Positions 25,216 to 34,457 of a stretch of 64,000 bases of DNA are shown here, in pieces. The stretch's first letter is position 1. Each line of letters opens with the position of its first letter. Where the stretch lies: positions 1,116,001-1,180,000 of the forward strand of contig CAWBKX010000002.1 of NCBI GenBank assembly GCA_963789565.1. Reading direction: 5' to 3'. The DNA is from CALAGB01 sp963789565. Lineage in GTDB: Bacteria > Chloroflexota > Chloroflexia > Thermomicrobiales > Thermomicrobiaceae. Both the position numbers and the translations under genes were made by a program. The notes below the pieces were generated by a model. It did not search any database and had not been told where the DNA came from. It was given only the letters and a program-made list of their open reading frames with translations.

Positions 25216-27348
25216 GTGTCAACGATCAATAGGGTGATCTTTTCGGAACGGCTCGATCGGCGTCGATTGCTCAAGATCGCAGGTGGACTGCTGATGATGA
25301 GCGTCGTCGATGTCAAACTTTCCAGTCGCGCAGCGGCTGAGATGACCCGTATGTCGTGGGTCGAAAGCGGCATCTTTCCCGCACAGGGCACCTACCAGTC
25401 GCCCGTATTCCAGGCATCTCAGAACTTCAACAGCGTGGAAGTCGTGTGGCAAGGTGATTTGCCAGCCGGAGCCGCGGCGAACTTTGCCGTGCGCGTCAGC
25501 GGAGATGGGAAGAGCTGGACCGACTGGATCGAGATGCATCTCGACAGTCACGTTCGCTCCCTTGACGATCCGCGCAAATTCGAGACGCCCGCGCTGGTCA
25601 ATTCGAGCAGCTATGTGCAATATCGCGTCGATCTCGCGGCAAACAACGACGGAAAATATCCCGCACTGCGTGAGGTCGATCTCGGCTGCGTAGATACGTC
25701 CGCGCCCGCGCAGTACATGGCCGCGAACCAGAACCTCATCGACGGATTCATCATTCCGCGAGCCGGATGGGGTGCGGACGAAACGCTGCGCTTCGACTCT
25801 GCTGGAAACGAGATCTGGCCGCCCGAATACCGCCCGATTCAGAAGGTGATCGTGCATCACACCGTCACCCAGAACCATGAGGCGGATCCGACCGCGACGA
25901 TTCGCGCTATTTACTACTATCACGCTATCACCCAGGGTTGGGGCGACATCGGCTACAACTTCTTGATCGACTGGCATGGGAACGTGTATGAGGGCCGTTA
26001 TGGTGGGGCCAGTGTGGTCGGCGGACACGCCCTGCAATACAACTGGGGCAGCCTGGGTATCGCGCTGACCGGCGACTTTTCAGCGACTCCGGTCGAACAG
26101 GTCACGCTCGATTCGCTGGTCAAAGTCATCAAAGATCGAGCAAAGAACGTCGATCCAGCGGGTTACGGCTTTTTCATCGACAAGGACAACGTACCCAACA
26201 TCTGCGGTCATCGGGACGTCCTCTCGACCGAGTGCCCGGGAGACGACGCCTACAAGGACCTCCCCAACATTCGAGGCTGGTGCAAAGGGACCAACACCCC
26301 CATTTACATCGTGCCCCAGAAAATCGGCCCGTCGAGTGCGAGCATCCTTTCGGTGGCATTCACGCCGAACCCGGTCTATGCCGGAACCGAGATGCGCGTC
26401 GAAATCGTCGTCCAGAATACTGGCAGCACGACCGTCAACACCCAGGGGCCAACGCCGGGATACAGCTACACCGAGGGTGAGGATTTCAACTCTCAGGGCT
26501 ATCCAAAGCTAGAAGGCATGTATCGCGTCGGCATCGATTTCGCCGGCAACACCGGAGTGGCCAATCCGTTCCGCTGGGGGTTCTCGGGTCCGCTCAAGGC
26601 TGGTGAAAAGACGACGGTGGTTGGGTTGATCCGCTTCAACACGCCGGGGGATTGGACGCTAAACGCCAGTCTGATACAAGAATGGATCAGCTACCAGCAG
26701 CAGAACGTCTTTCCGCAGAAGATCACGGTCTTGCCGTTGCCGACCGAGCCGCGACCACAGAGCAGCGATCCATCGCTCACATACGAATCGGTCACGGAGC
26801 ACAACGTCCCCACGATCTTCCACGATTACTGGGGTGGCAATGGTGGCCTATTCCGCTTCGGCTATCCGCTCACCGAGCCGTTCCCGGAGCTGTCAGCCAC
26901 CGACGGCAATACTTACAACACGCAATATTTCGAGCGAGCCCGGTTCGAGCATCATCCAGAGTTCGCCGGGACTCCATACGAGGTTCTACTTGGCCTGCTC
27001 GGTCGCGAGCGCACCGCCGAACGGCTCAACGAGGATCCCTTCAAGCCGGTCGCGCAACCCGCGCAGAGCGCAGCCTACGACTTCTACACAGAGACCGGAC
27101 ACACGCTCAGCGGCGGATTCCGCGATTACTGGAGTGCCAATGGCGGCCTGATGTCGTTTGGCTATCCGGTCAGCGAGCAGTTTCAGGAGAAGAGCGTGAC
27201 CGACGGGCAGACACATACGGTCCAATATTTCGAGCGAGTGCGCATCGAATATCACCCGGAAAACACAGGCACTCAGTACGAATACCTTCTCGGTCACCTC
27301 GGTCGAGAGATCTTGATCGATCGCGGCTGGCTAAAACCCGACTCGTAA
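25216..27348 (+). CDS. Secreted N-acetylmuramoyl-L-alanine amidase (PGRP type) with two C-terminal repeats
   Basis: About 710-aa exported cell-wall amidase. The N-terminus has a Tat-like DRRRLLKIAGGLLMM. A beta-rich region follows, then a PGRP/amidase_2 domain starting near residue 180 (IPRAGWGADE). Zinc ligands are in VIVHHTVTQN and CGHRDVLSTECPGD; DIGYNFLIDWHGNVYEGR is typical. A beta-sandwich-like segment (about 370-510) precedes two tandem repeats (about 522-603 and 621-700). These share the pattern F.DYW..NGGL..FGYP..E, then TQYFER.R.E.HPE. The GTG at 25216 (AGGGGA upstream) is preferred over the frame's first start at 25099. Confidence 0.88.
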   Translation: MSTINRVIFSERLDRRRLLKIAGGLLMMSVVDVKLSSRAAAEMTRMSWVESGIFPAQGTYQSPVFQASQNFNSVEVVWQGDLPAGAAANFAVRVSGDGKSWTDWIEMHLDSHVRSLDDPRKFETPALVNSSSYVQYRVDLAANNDGKYPALREVDLGCVDTSAPAQYMAANQNLIDGFIIPRAGWGADETLRFDSAGNEIWPPEYRPIQKVIVHHTVTQNHEADPTATIRAIYYYHAITQGWGDIGYNFLIDWHGNVYEGRYGGASVVGGHALQYNWGSLGIALTGDFSATPVEQVTLDSLVKVIKDRAKNVDPAGYGFFIDKDNVPNICGHRDVLSTECPGDDAYKDLPNIRGWCKGTNTPIYIVPQKIGPSSASILSVAFTPNPVYAGTEMRVEIVVQNTGSTTVNTQGPTPGYSYTEGEDFNSQGYPKLEGMYRVGIDFAGNTGVANPFRWGFSGPLKAGEKTTVVGLIRFNTPGDWTLNASLIQEWISYQQQNVFPQKITVLPLPTEPRPQSSDPSLTYESVTEHNVPTIFHDYWGGNGGLFRFGYPLTEPFPELSATDGNTYNTQYFERARFEHHPEFAGTPYEVLLGLLGRERTAERLNEDPFKPVAQPAQSAAYDFYTETGHTLSGGFRDYWSANGGLMSFGYPVSEQFQEKSVTDGQTHTVQYFERVRIEYHPENTGTQYEYLLGHLGREILIDRGWLKPDS

Positions 27349-27376
27349 CAGGGCCACGAAATCGAAACGAAAGAAG

Positions 27377-27399
27377 GACCGGTTCTTTCCGAGCCGGTC
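27377..27399 (+). terminator. Weak terminator-like hairpin after the amidase
   Basis: GACCGG (27377-27382) and CCGGTC (27394-27399) pair around an 11-nt loop, followed only by TTG. It sits 28 bp after the amidase stop, the right place for a terminator, but the T-run is poor. Confidence 0.35.
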
Positions 27400-27562
27400 T
27401 TGCGCGTCACTGCGAATAACCCGCTCTACGTTGCAACGATTCTGTAACGCCCAACGACCTTCGACCGCTGCGCTTGGTATGACTGTGTAGCTATTCTATG
27501 AGATGAAACGGGGCCCCATGTGGTGGGCCATCGTCGGTTGAACGCAAACCAAGGAGTTCACC

Positions 27563-28240
27563 ATGGAGCTCAAGCTTGGGAAGAAAGTCGTCAGCGCGGA
27601 TGGTCAGCATGTGGGACACGCCGACGCATTCGTATTGGATTACTACACCCGCAACGTGCAGCAGATCGTGGTCCGCTCAGGTCTCCTACTCGAGCACGAC
27701 AGGCTCATCGACCGGCAACTCGTTGATCACGTCGATGCTGACGGGACGATCGCTCTCTCGATTCCGGTCGACAAAATCAAGAAACAGCCAGAATTCTTCG
27801 ACCGTGAGTTCGTGGTGGCCAAACCACACGAAATGGCCGAAATGCCTGACGAGTGGGTCGGATCCGGAACCGGAGCGCCGCCGGTCTACTTCGGAATTGG
27901 AACAGACTCGCTCGGATATAGCCGGGCAGAGCCGTTCTTCGGTGCCGCACCGATCGTTCCCCCAGGAACTGAGTTCCAGACCAATATCAACACTGAGGAC
28001 GTCGTGATTGACTCCGGCACCGCGGTAGTGACGAGCGACGGCAAAACCATCGGGCACGTCGACGAGATCAGCTACGCTCCAGACGGCTCGATGACGGGAT
28101 TCGTCGTGCGGGCCGGGCACATCTTCCATCACGACGTGCGCATCCCAGCGGCCTGGATCAAGGCGGTCGGTGCAGGACACGTGGGACTGAACGTCACGTC
28201 CGCTGAATTGGGTGAGCCTCATCCAGCCGGTCAGTCGTGA
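27563..28240 (+). CDS. Double PRC-barrel domain protein
   Basis: 225-aa soluble protein with two PRC-barrel-like halves. The first starts LGKKVVSADGQHVGHADAFVLD and the second VVIDSGTAVVTSDGKTIGHVDEI. In both, the GxxVxSxDGxxIGxVD-like pattern is clear, and the segment TGFVVRAGHIFHHDVRIPAAWI closes the second barrel. PRC barrels serve in photosynthetic reaction centres, RimM and many stress-related proteins, so no function is assigned. AAGGAG lies 7 bases before the ATG. It ends facing a bidirectional terminator. Confidence 0.75.
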   Translation: MELKLGKKVVSADGQHVGHADAFVLDYYTRNVQQIVVRSGLLLEHDRLIDRQLVDHVDADGTIALSIPVDKIKKQPEFFDREFVVAKPHEMAEMPDEWVGSGTGAPPVYFGIGTDSLGYSRAEPFFGAAPIVPPGTEFQTNINTEDVVIDSGTAVVTSDGKTIGHVDEISYAPDGSMTGFVVRAGHIFHHDVRIPAAWIKAVGAGHVGLNVTSAELGEPHPAGQS

Positions 28241-28283
28241 CCCACGCATCGTAAATATCTTGAATCACTCGTGGTAAAATGAA

Positions 28284-28317
28284 CCCGAGGGAACGCCCAA
28301 CCGACGCTTCCCTCGGG
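28284..28317. terminator. Bidirectional Rho-independent terminator
   Basis: Perfect 10-bp stem CCCGAGGGAA (28284-28293) / TTCCCTCGGG (28308-28317) with a 14-nt loop, between two convergent genes. Read on the minus strand it is followed by TTCATTTTACC; on the plus strand by ATTCC. It probably terminates both the PRC-barrel gene and the DUF4870-like gene. Confidence 0.65.
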
Positions 28318-28339
28318 ATTCCAATCTCGGGTTACTGAA

Positions 28340-28771
28340 CTACATGTCCTTGAAGACAGCCGCCGCAGCCTGCGTCAGCAACGGGAACTCAACCTGCCGC
28401 GCGGTGTAGACGCGGAACGCAAGGTAGAGCCCAACGACGAATGGAACGAAATAGCCGATCCAGAGGACGCACGCTAACAACCCCACGACCGACGTGATTG
28501 CAAAGTAGGCACAGCTGTAGAGAATGTAGTAAGCGACGGCTACACCGAAGAATACCAGCCCCTGGTACGCGTGAATCTTATTAAACCGGCTGTCCTTCAT
28601 CGTGGTCACGAGCACGATGATTGGGACAATCAGTAGGAAAATGTAGCCGAGCGCCGATATGAGTTTGTCGTTCTCCGATTGCGGTTGGATCCCGGCGTAG
28701 ATACCCTGCATCATCTCCCCCAATTCGATAAGTCCGATGAAACCTGGCTTGCCATCGAGCGAACCAGACAC
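28340..28771 (-). CDS. Small DUF4870-like membrane protein
   Basis: Up to 143 aa, with hydrophobic segments ALGYIFLLIVPIIVLVTTM, GLVFFGVAVAYYILYSCAYFAI and VVGLLACVLWIGYFVPFVVGLYLAF. The order DKLISALGYIFL ... KIHAYQGLVFF resembles DUF4870/Tic20-like proteins of unknown function, where the middle H/Q-containing loop is conserved. The start is uncertain: the frame opens with GTG at 28771, but a GGGGGAG stretch just before the twin ATG at 28714/28711 suggests a shorter protein. Confidence 0.65.
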   Translation of the reverse strand: MSGSLDGKPGFIGLIELGEMMQGIYAGIQPQSENDKLISALGYIFLLIVPIIVLVTTMKDSRFNKIHAYQGLVFFGVAVAYYILYSCAYFAITSVVGLLACVLWIGYFVPFVVGLYLAFRVYTARQVEFPLLTQAAAAVFKDM

Positions 28772-28954
28772 AAAACGCGCGGTGAATTTCCGAAATGGGT
28801 TACGTCTGGCGAAGTGTATGGTCGGGGCGCGTGAACGTCAACAGGTCTTTTGCCATGTCGTGCTAGTCACCCCGTTCTCAGCTTTCCACCTCCCCCGGTG
28901 CGATTGAAATCGACTGGGACATTCTTACAACGCGATCGGCGCGGGCAGGCATGC

Positions 28955-29728
28955 TTATCCCCTGGTAGAGACGAACCCCAACCCGAGTCGACGCAGTGAT
29001 CGAAACTGTCCCATCCCCACAATCAAGTGATCGATGACATCCACGCCCAGAATTTCGCCGGCGCGGCAGATCTCAGTCGTCAATGACACGTCGGCGGCCG
29101 AGGGCGTCGGATCGCCGGACGGATGGTTGTGCACCACCACGACGCCGGGCGCGTTCTGGCGCAGCGCGTCCTTGAAGACCTCCGCGACTCGCACCTGGGC
29201 ACTGTTGACGCTTCCCTGGTAGACCGTCACGGTGCGCAACACGCGGTTCTTCGTGTCGAGCAGCACCACGCGAAGCTCCTCGTGATCGAGCGCCGACATC
29301 TCCACCCCCAACAGAGCGACGACGTCTTCCGGCGCCTGTATCTGCGGGCGATCCTGAGGATTGGCTTCCTTGTAGCGCTGGGCCATCACCATAGCGGCCT
29401 TGAGCTTGGCTGCCTTGGCCTCACCTAATCCATGAGAGCGCTGAAGATCGACCAGGTCGGCCCGCATCAGGCCGGTGAGCCCACCGTACTCGTCCAGCAG
29501 CCTCCGGGCGACGTCGACCACGCTTTCACCGCGAACGCCCGTGTTCAAGATAATCGCGACGAGCTCGGCATCGGTCAGCGCGGACGGGCCACGCAGACGC
29601 AGCTTCTCCCGCGGACGATCGTCCACCGGTGTCTCACGCATCGGTTTGGATTGATAGGTGGGCCGTCGCTCAGTCTGTTCCAATCGCCGGTCCTTCAAGT
29701 TGTCGCGCTTGCCGATACTATGGGGCAT
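28955..29728 (-). CDS. radC: RadC family JAB/MPN-domain protein
   Basis: 257-aa RadC/YeeS-like protein. An N-terminal helix-hairpin-helix part (LTGLMRADLVDLQRSHGLGEAKAAKLKAA) is followed by the JAMM metal motif HNHPSGDPTPSAADVSLT, with the upstream Glu in DHEELRVVLLDT. RadC was once linked to DNA repair but its true role is uncertain. The first about 30 residues are charged and poorly conserved; a later ATG (MRETPVDDRPREKL) matches the family start better and may be the real one. It is divergent from ftsY. Confidence 0.85.
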   Translation of the reverse strand: MPHSIGKRDNLKDRRLEQTERRPTYQSKPMRETPVDDRPREKLRLRGPSALTDAELVAIILNTGVRGESVVDVARRLLDEYGGLTGLMRADLVDLQRSHGLGEAKAAKLKAAMVMAQRYKEANPQDRPQIQAPEDVVALLGVEMSALDHEELRVVLLDTKNRVLRTVTVYQGSVNSAQVRVAEVFKDALRQNAPGVVVVHNHPSGDPTPSAADVSLTTEICRAGEILGVDVIDHLIVGMGQFRSLRRLGLGFVSTRG

Positions 29729-29966
29729 CTGGAGTTCATTCGCAATCCCCAGTGCGTACGATTGCTGTTAACAGGCGACTTGACGAAGCGAGCGAGCCCG
29801 TTCAGCTAGTGGAGATAGCGCCAGACGTCGTGCTGCGCGCCACGGCGGCCAAATCTGCGGGTTTAGATAGCCATTGTGTATACTTTCAGTGCGCCGCGCC
29901 GTGCCCTTTCCGGCGCGGCGATTCTATTGTCAGCAACAAATGGCCTCCGGCAGTGAGGATGAAATA

Positions 29967-30932
29967 GTGGTATTCAGCAGGCTCTTTCGCCGGCAGACCG
30001 AACCAGATCGAAAGATTGAAGCGGGTCTCAAGAAGTCTCGTCGTGGCATCTTCAAGGACATCAGCGCTCTTTTTGAACGAAACGAAATCACTGAAGATTT
30101 ATTTGAAGATCTCGAGATGCTCCTGATCCAGGCGGATCTTGGTGTCGACACGACGTTGGAGCTGCTGCAAAACCTGCGCGATCGCATCGATCGAGAGAAG
30201 ATTCGTCAACCGTCCGATGCACGCGAAGCGTTGCGAACCGAGATGATCGCGCTGTTGAAGAACGCGACGCGCAACCGGAAGATCAAGATCTACCAGCGTG
30301 GCGTTCCATTCGCGATCCTCGTCGTCGGCGTCAACGGCACCGGCAAGACCACCACTATCGCCAAACTGGCAAAGTTTCATCAGGATCACGGGCGAACCGT
30401 GGTGCTCGTCGCGGGGGACACCTTTCGGGCGGCCGCCATCGAGCAGCTTCAGGTGTGGGGTGAGCGACTCAAGGCCACCGTCATCTCGCATCAGGCGGGG
30501 GCGGACCCCAGTGCCGTAATCTTCGACGGAATGCAGGCTGCCTACACCCGCAACGCGGACATCTTGCTGATCGATACCGCCGGACGACTGCACACCAAAT
30601 ACAACTTGATGGAAGAGCTGAAGAAGATTCGCAAGGTTATTCAGCGTCACGTGGCGGAGGCACCACAGGAGGTGCTCCTGGTCATCGACGCCACCACCGG
30701 CCAAAACGGACTCGTTCAGGCGAAAAAGTTCGCCGAAGCGGTCGACATTACCGACATCGCGATTGCCAAGCTCGACGGTACGGCACGTGGAGGCATCGCC
30801 TTCGCCATTTCACGAGAGTTGGGCATTCCGATCAGCTACGTCGGTACCGGCGAGCAGGTGACCGAACTGACGGAGTTCGAGCCCGAAACCTATGTCGACG
30901 CGCTCTTCTTTGGTGAAGAAGAGGAGGGCTAA
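29967..30932 (+). CDS. ftsY: Signal recognition particle receptor FtsY
   Basis: About 321-aa SRP receptor GTPase that docks ribosome-SRP complexes at the membrane. NG-domain motifs: G1 GVNGTGKTTTIAKLA, DTFRAAAIEQL, G3 DTAGRLHTKYNLMEEL and G4 AKLDGTARGG, plus YVGTGEQVTELTEF. It lacks the long acidic A domain, as in many non-enterobacterial FtsY proteins, and starts VFSRLFRRQTEPDRK. I prefer the GTG at 29967 (GAGGA upstream); ATG at 29940 and 29874 are alternatives. ffh begins 2 bp after the stop, an operon of the two interacting GTPases. Confidence 0.93.
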   Translation: MVFSRLFRRQTEPDRKIEAGLKKSRRGIFKDISALFERNEITEDLFEDLEMLLIQADLGVDTTLELLQNLRDRIDREKIRQPSDAREALRTEMIALLKNATRNRKIKIYQRGVPFAILVVGVNGTGKTTTIAKLAKFHQDHGRTVVLVAGDTFRAAAIEQLQVWGERLKATVISHQAGADPSAVIFDGMQAAYTRNADILLIDTAGRLHTKYNLMEELKKIRKVIQRHVAEAPQEVLLVIDATTGQNGLVQAKKFAEAVDITDIAIAKLDGTARGGIAFAISRELGIPISYVGTGEQVTELTEFEPETYVDALFFGEEEEG

Positions 30933-30934
30933 CG

Positions 30935-32425
30935 ATGTTCGAAACACTCAGCGATCGGCTGAACGACGTCTTTCAACGCATCGGCAAGAAAGGTCGACTA
31001 ACCGAAGCTGACGTCGACGAGGCCATGCGCGAGGTTCGACGCGCGCTCCTCGAAGCCGACGTCAACTTCAAGGTTGTGCGCGACTTCGTCACCGCCGTGC
31101 GCGAGCGAGCCGTGGGCGAAGAGGTTCTTAAGGCCCTCACGCCCGCTCAACAAGTCATATCCATCGTCAATGAAGAGTTGATCAAGGTTCTTGGCTCTGA
31201 GCGCGTGCCGCTCGAAACCGCATCTCAGCCACCGACGATCATCATCCTGGTTGGTCTCAATGGTGCAGGTAAGACGACGCATGCCGCCAAACTTGCCAGC
31301 CATCTGAAGAAAGAGGGCCGCAAGCCGCTGCTGGTGGCCGCCGACGTCTACCGGCCTGCCGCGATCGACCAGCTTCAAACCCTTGGCAGTCAAATCAACG
31401 TCTCCGTACATGCCGAGGGAACCAAGCCGAGCCCGGTTGAGATTGCCCGGAACGCGATCAAGGAAGCCAAAGACAACGGCTACAACCCGGTGATCATCGA
31501 CACCGCGGGCCGACTGCAGATCGACGAGCGCATGATGGAGGAACTGGAAGAGATCAGCCGGGCGGTAAATCCGACTGAGATCCTCCTGGTGGCCGACGCC
31601 ATGACCGGTCAAGAAGCCGTCAGCGTGGCACAGGAATTCCACCGTCGCCTCGATCTGACCGGTTTGATTTTGACCAAGATGGATGGAGACGCCCGCGGTG
31701 GCGCGGCGCTCTCGATCCGCTCCGTCGTCGGCGTGCCCATCAAGTTCATCGGCACCGGCGAACGGGTCGACGCGCTTGAGCCCTTCTATCCCGACCGGTT
31801 GGCTTCCAGAATTCTGGGCATGGGCGACGTTCTCACGTTGATCGAGCGGGCACAGAGCGAGATCACCGAAGAGGAAGGCCAGGAGCTACAGGAGAAGATG
31901 CTTACCGGCACCTTCAACCTGGAGGATTTCCTGAGCCAGCTGCAGCAGATCAAGCGCATGGGGCCGCTCTCGCAGATTCTCGAGATGATCCCCGGCATCG
32001 GTCAGGCCGTTCGTCAGCAGAACGTACAGATTGGCGATGACGAATTCAAGCACATCGAGGCCATGATCCACTCGATGACGATGGAAGAGCGTCGTCATCC
32101 TGAGATCATCAAGCCTAGCCGGCGCAAGCGCATCGCGGCTGGGAGCGGCACGACGCAGGCCGATGTGAATCAACTGCTCAATCAATTCAAGCAGATGCAA
32201 AAGATGATGGATCAGCTCGGGCAGATGGGCGGCGGATCGCGCCGCGGCCGGCTCAAGGGTCTCTTGAGTGGGAATCCGCTGGGCGGTATGAATCCGGCCG
32301 AGCTCGAGGCGATGATGCAGAATGGTGGCATGCCCACAGCGGGCCGCGCGCCGTCGGCAAATCGTCCGGCGAGCTTGCCGCGTAAGAAGAAGAATCGCAA
32401 GAAGTCGAAGGGCCATCACCGATAG
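30935..32425 (+). CDS. ffh: Signal recognition particle protein Ffh (SRP54)
   Basis: 496-aa SRP GTPase that binds signal peptides and 4.5S RNA. The N domain is followed by the G domain: GLNGAGKTTHAAKLA, DVYRPAAIDQLQ, DTAGRLQIDERMMEEL and TKMDGDARGGAALS. The C-terminal M domain is methionine-rich (QMQKMMDQLGQMGGG, MIHSMTMEERRHPEII and SRRKRIAAGSG, the RNA-binding helix). The tail is a basic LPRKKKNRKKSKGHHR. It is directly coupled to ftsY, whose product is its receptor. Confidence 0.96.
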   Translation: MFETLSDRLNDVFQRIGKKGRLTEADVDEAMREVRRALLEADVNFKVVRDFVTAVRERAVGEEVLKALTPAQQVISIVNEELIKVLGSERVPLETASQPPTIIILVGLNGAGKTTHAAKLASHLKKEGRKPLLVAADVYRPAAIDQLQTLGSQINVSVHAEGTKPSPVEIARNAIKEAKDNGYNPVIIDTAGRLQIDERMMEELEEISRAVNPTEILLVADAMTGQEAVSVAQEFHRRLDLTGLILTKMDGDARGGAALSIRSVVGVPIKFIGTGERVDALEPFYPDRLASRILGMGDVLTLIERAQSEITEEEGQELQEKMLTGTFNLEDFLSQLQQIKRMGPLSQILEMIPGIGQAVRQQNVQIGDDEFKHIEAMIHSMTMEERRHPEIIKPSRRKRIAAGSGTTQADVNQLLNQFKQMQKMMDQLGQMGGGSRRGRLKGLLSGNPLGGMNPAELEAMMQNGGMPTAGRAPSANRPASLPRKKKNRKKSKGHHR

Positions 32426-32480
32426 CTCGTCGCCTCTCGGTTTCGACTCAATCATGACCGCTGCACACGGAGAGGTTTAG

Positions 32481-33560
32481 ATGCAGTACGCCGTGACGCA
32501 GGGAGAATCAACCTCCTGGTTCGAGCGGATCCTGGGGCTCCCCCTCTTCTACAAAGTGCTGATCGCGAATTCGACCATCGTGGTAGTTGGAGCCGTCTTC
32601 GGCACGGGCCTCACGATTCGCGCGGCACGCGAAACAGGGGCGATCTACAGCCTGGTGGTCCTGTTCGCGGTCATCGGAACGCTTACCAGCATCGCCGTCA
32701 ACTGGTTCGTCTTGCGTGCCGCACTCCGGCCACTTCTCGTTCTTGAAAAGACCGTGGATGAAGTTCGGCGTGGAAATTTCAGCGTGCGGGTCAAAAAGGT
32801 CGGCGTCGGAGACCCAAACATCAACGTGCTCACGGACACGTTCAACGGCATGCTCGACGCTGTCGAACGTTACCGCACGCAGATCCACGAGATGTCGGTA
32901 CGTGCCCTCAGCGCGCAAGAGGAAGAGCGTAAGCGCATCTCACGCGAACTTCACGACAACACTGCTCAGGCTCTGACCGCCCAGCTCTTGCGGCTGAAGA
33001 CGATCGAGGCCACTGGCGGGACGCTCGACCCAAGCGGACTCACTCAGCTCATCGAACTGACGGCCGAGACGTTGGAAGAGGTGCGCCACATGGCGCATGA
33101 GCTTCGGCCGCCGAGTCTCGACGACCTCGGTTTGCTGGCTTCGCTCGAAGGGTTGGTGGCGCAATGCCGCGAGCGCTTCGATATGCCGATCGTCTTCTAT
33201 TCGGATGGTGTCAAGCAACGGCCCAGTGCCGACATCGAGCTCGTCGCTTATCGCATCGTGCAGGAAGCGCTGACGAACGTCGCGAAACATGCGGGCGCGT
33301 GTGACGCCACGGTCTCGCTGCGCAACTATCGCAACACTTTATGGATACGCGTGACCGACAACGGACAGGGATTTGACCTTGGATCGCTCGATCGAACGGA
33401 CGGGAGCGGTCTTGGGCTCTTCGGTATGCAGGAGCGAGCCGCACTGGTGGGTGGCTCCGTATCCATCACATCGAGCCCCGGCCGCGGAACCGAGATCGAG
33501 GTCCGTGTGCCGTTGGCAGAATCCCTGCGACCGGCGATGGTTGGAGGAGATCGTTCATGA
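32481..33560 (+). CDS. NarX/DesK-type sensor histidine kinase
   Basis: 359-aa HisKA_3-class kinase. Two membrane spans (about 25-45 and 54-80) are separated by only a few residues, so there is almost no extracytoplasmic sensor. A HAMP-like linker follows, then the phospho-accepting His in RISRELHDNTAQAL, MAHELRPPSLDDLGL, and a HATPase with TNVAKHAG, TDNGQGFDL and GSGLGLFGMQERAALVGG. AGAGG precedes the ATG. The stop overlaps the next gene's start by ATGA, making a classic kinase-regulator pair. The signal is unknown; membrane-state or intracellular sensing is likelier than ligand binding outside. Confidence 0.9.
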   Translation: MQYAVTQGESTSWFERILGLPLFYKVLIANSTIVVVGAVFGTGLTIRAARETGAIYSLVVLFAVIGTLTSIAVNWFVLRAALRPLLVLEKTVDEVRRGNFSVRVKKVGVGDPNINVLTDTFNGMLDAVERYRTQIHEMSVRALSAQEEERKRISRELHDNTAQALTAQLLRLKTIEATGGTLDPSGLTQLIELTAETLEEVRHMAHELRPPSLDDLGLLASLEGLVAQCRERFDMPIVFYSDGVKQRPSADIELVAYRIVQEALTNVAKHAGACDATVSLRNYRNTLWIRVTDNGQGFDLGSLDRTDGSGLGLFGMQERAALVGGSVSITSSPGRGTEIEVRVPLAESLRPAMVGGDRS

Positions 33561-34231
33561 CATCGATCAGCACTCGCCTCATCAGCGTCGTACTCGCTGA
33601 CGACCATGCCATTGTGCGCGCCGGACTGCGCGCGTTGCTCGAAGCCCAACCGGATATCGAAGTGGTCGGCGAGGCCGGCAACGGTGATGACGTGGTCGAG
33701 CTCTGCAAGAAAGCCGCGCCCGACGTTGCAATCCTCGACATCTCGATGCCGGGAGGCGGACTGGAAGCCACGCGCAAGATTTCGCGCCTGGGGCTCTCGA
33801 CTCGCATCCTTATCCTCACCGTTCATGCGGAAGAGCGCTATTTGCTGCCGGTGCTGGAGTCGGGCGGATCGGGCTATGTGCGTAAATCGAGCCTGCATAC
33901 CGACCTGATCGATGCCATCCGCATGGTTTCGCGGGGCGAGGTTTTTCTTGAACCTGCCGCGACGCGCATGCTGTTGAAGGGGTATCTCGACCGAGCGCAC
34001 GACGGCCGCGAGCTTGATCCGGGCAAGCTCTTATCGGAACGCGAGCGCGAGGTGCTCAAGCTGACCGCGGAGGGCTTCACGGCGCAGGAGATCGCCGATC
34101 AGCTCTATCTCTCCCCCAAGACGGTGGAGACCTATCGGCATCGGATCATGCAGAAGCTCGGTTTCAGCCACCGCTCCGAGCTCGTTCGCTACGCGTTACG
34201 GGCTGGGCTACTGGACCCGACGGCAGAGTAA
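33557..34231 (+). CDS. NarL/FixJ-family response regulator
   Basis: 224-aa regulator. The receiver domain has ADDHAIVRAGLRALL at its start and the phospho-acceptor Asp in DVAILDISMPGG; the allosteric Lys appears in YVRKSSLHTDLIDA. The LuxR-type helix-turn-helix is LSEREREVLKLTAEGFTAQEIADQL, followed by LSPKTVETYRHRIMQKLGF. It is translationally coupled to the upstream kinase. No target promoter is evident nearby. Confidence 0.92.
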   Translation: MTSISTRLISVVLADDHAIVRAGLRALLEAQPDIEVVGEAGNGDDVVELCKKAAPDVAILDISMPGGGLEATRKISRLGLSTRILILTVHAEERYLLPVLESGGSGYVRKSSLHTDLIDAIRMVSRGEVFLEPAATRMLLKGYLDRAHDGRELDPGKLLSEREREVLKLTAEGFTAQEIADQLYLSPKTVETYRHRIMQKLGFSHRSELVRYALRAGLLDPTAE

Positions 34232-34457
34232 GACTAATAACACGCGTAGAGACTCAGAGAGTGCAGAGATTTTTATGTCATCCTGAACCGCGGTGAAGGA
34301 TCTCTCCTCCGTGACCCTGCCCCGTCATTGCCTGTGCGAGTCGAAGGAGATCCTTCGGTATTGCCTCAGTAGTCGGCCACAGAGGATTTGCCAGAGAGTC
34401 ACAGTACCAGTAGGCTGGATGGAGCGCAACGAGTGTGTGTCGATGGGAGGGAGCACC

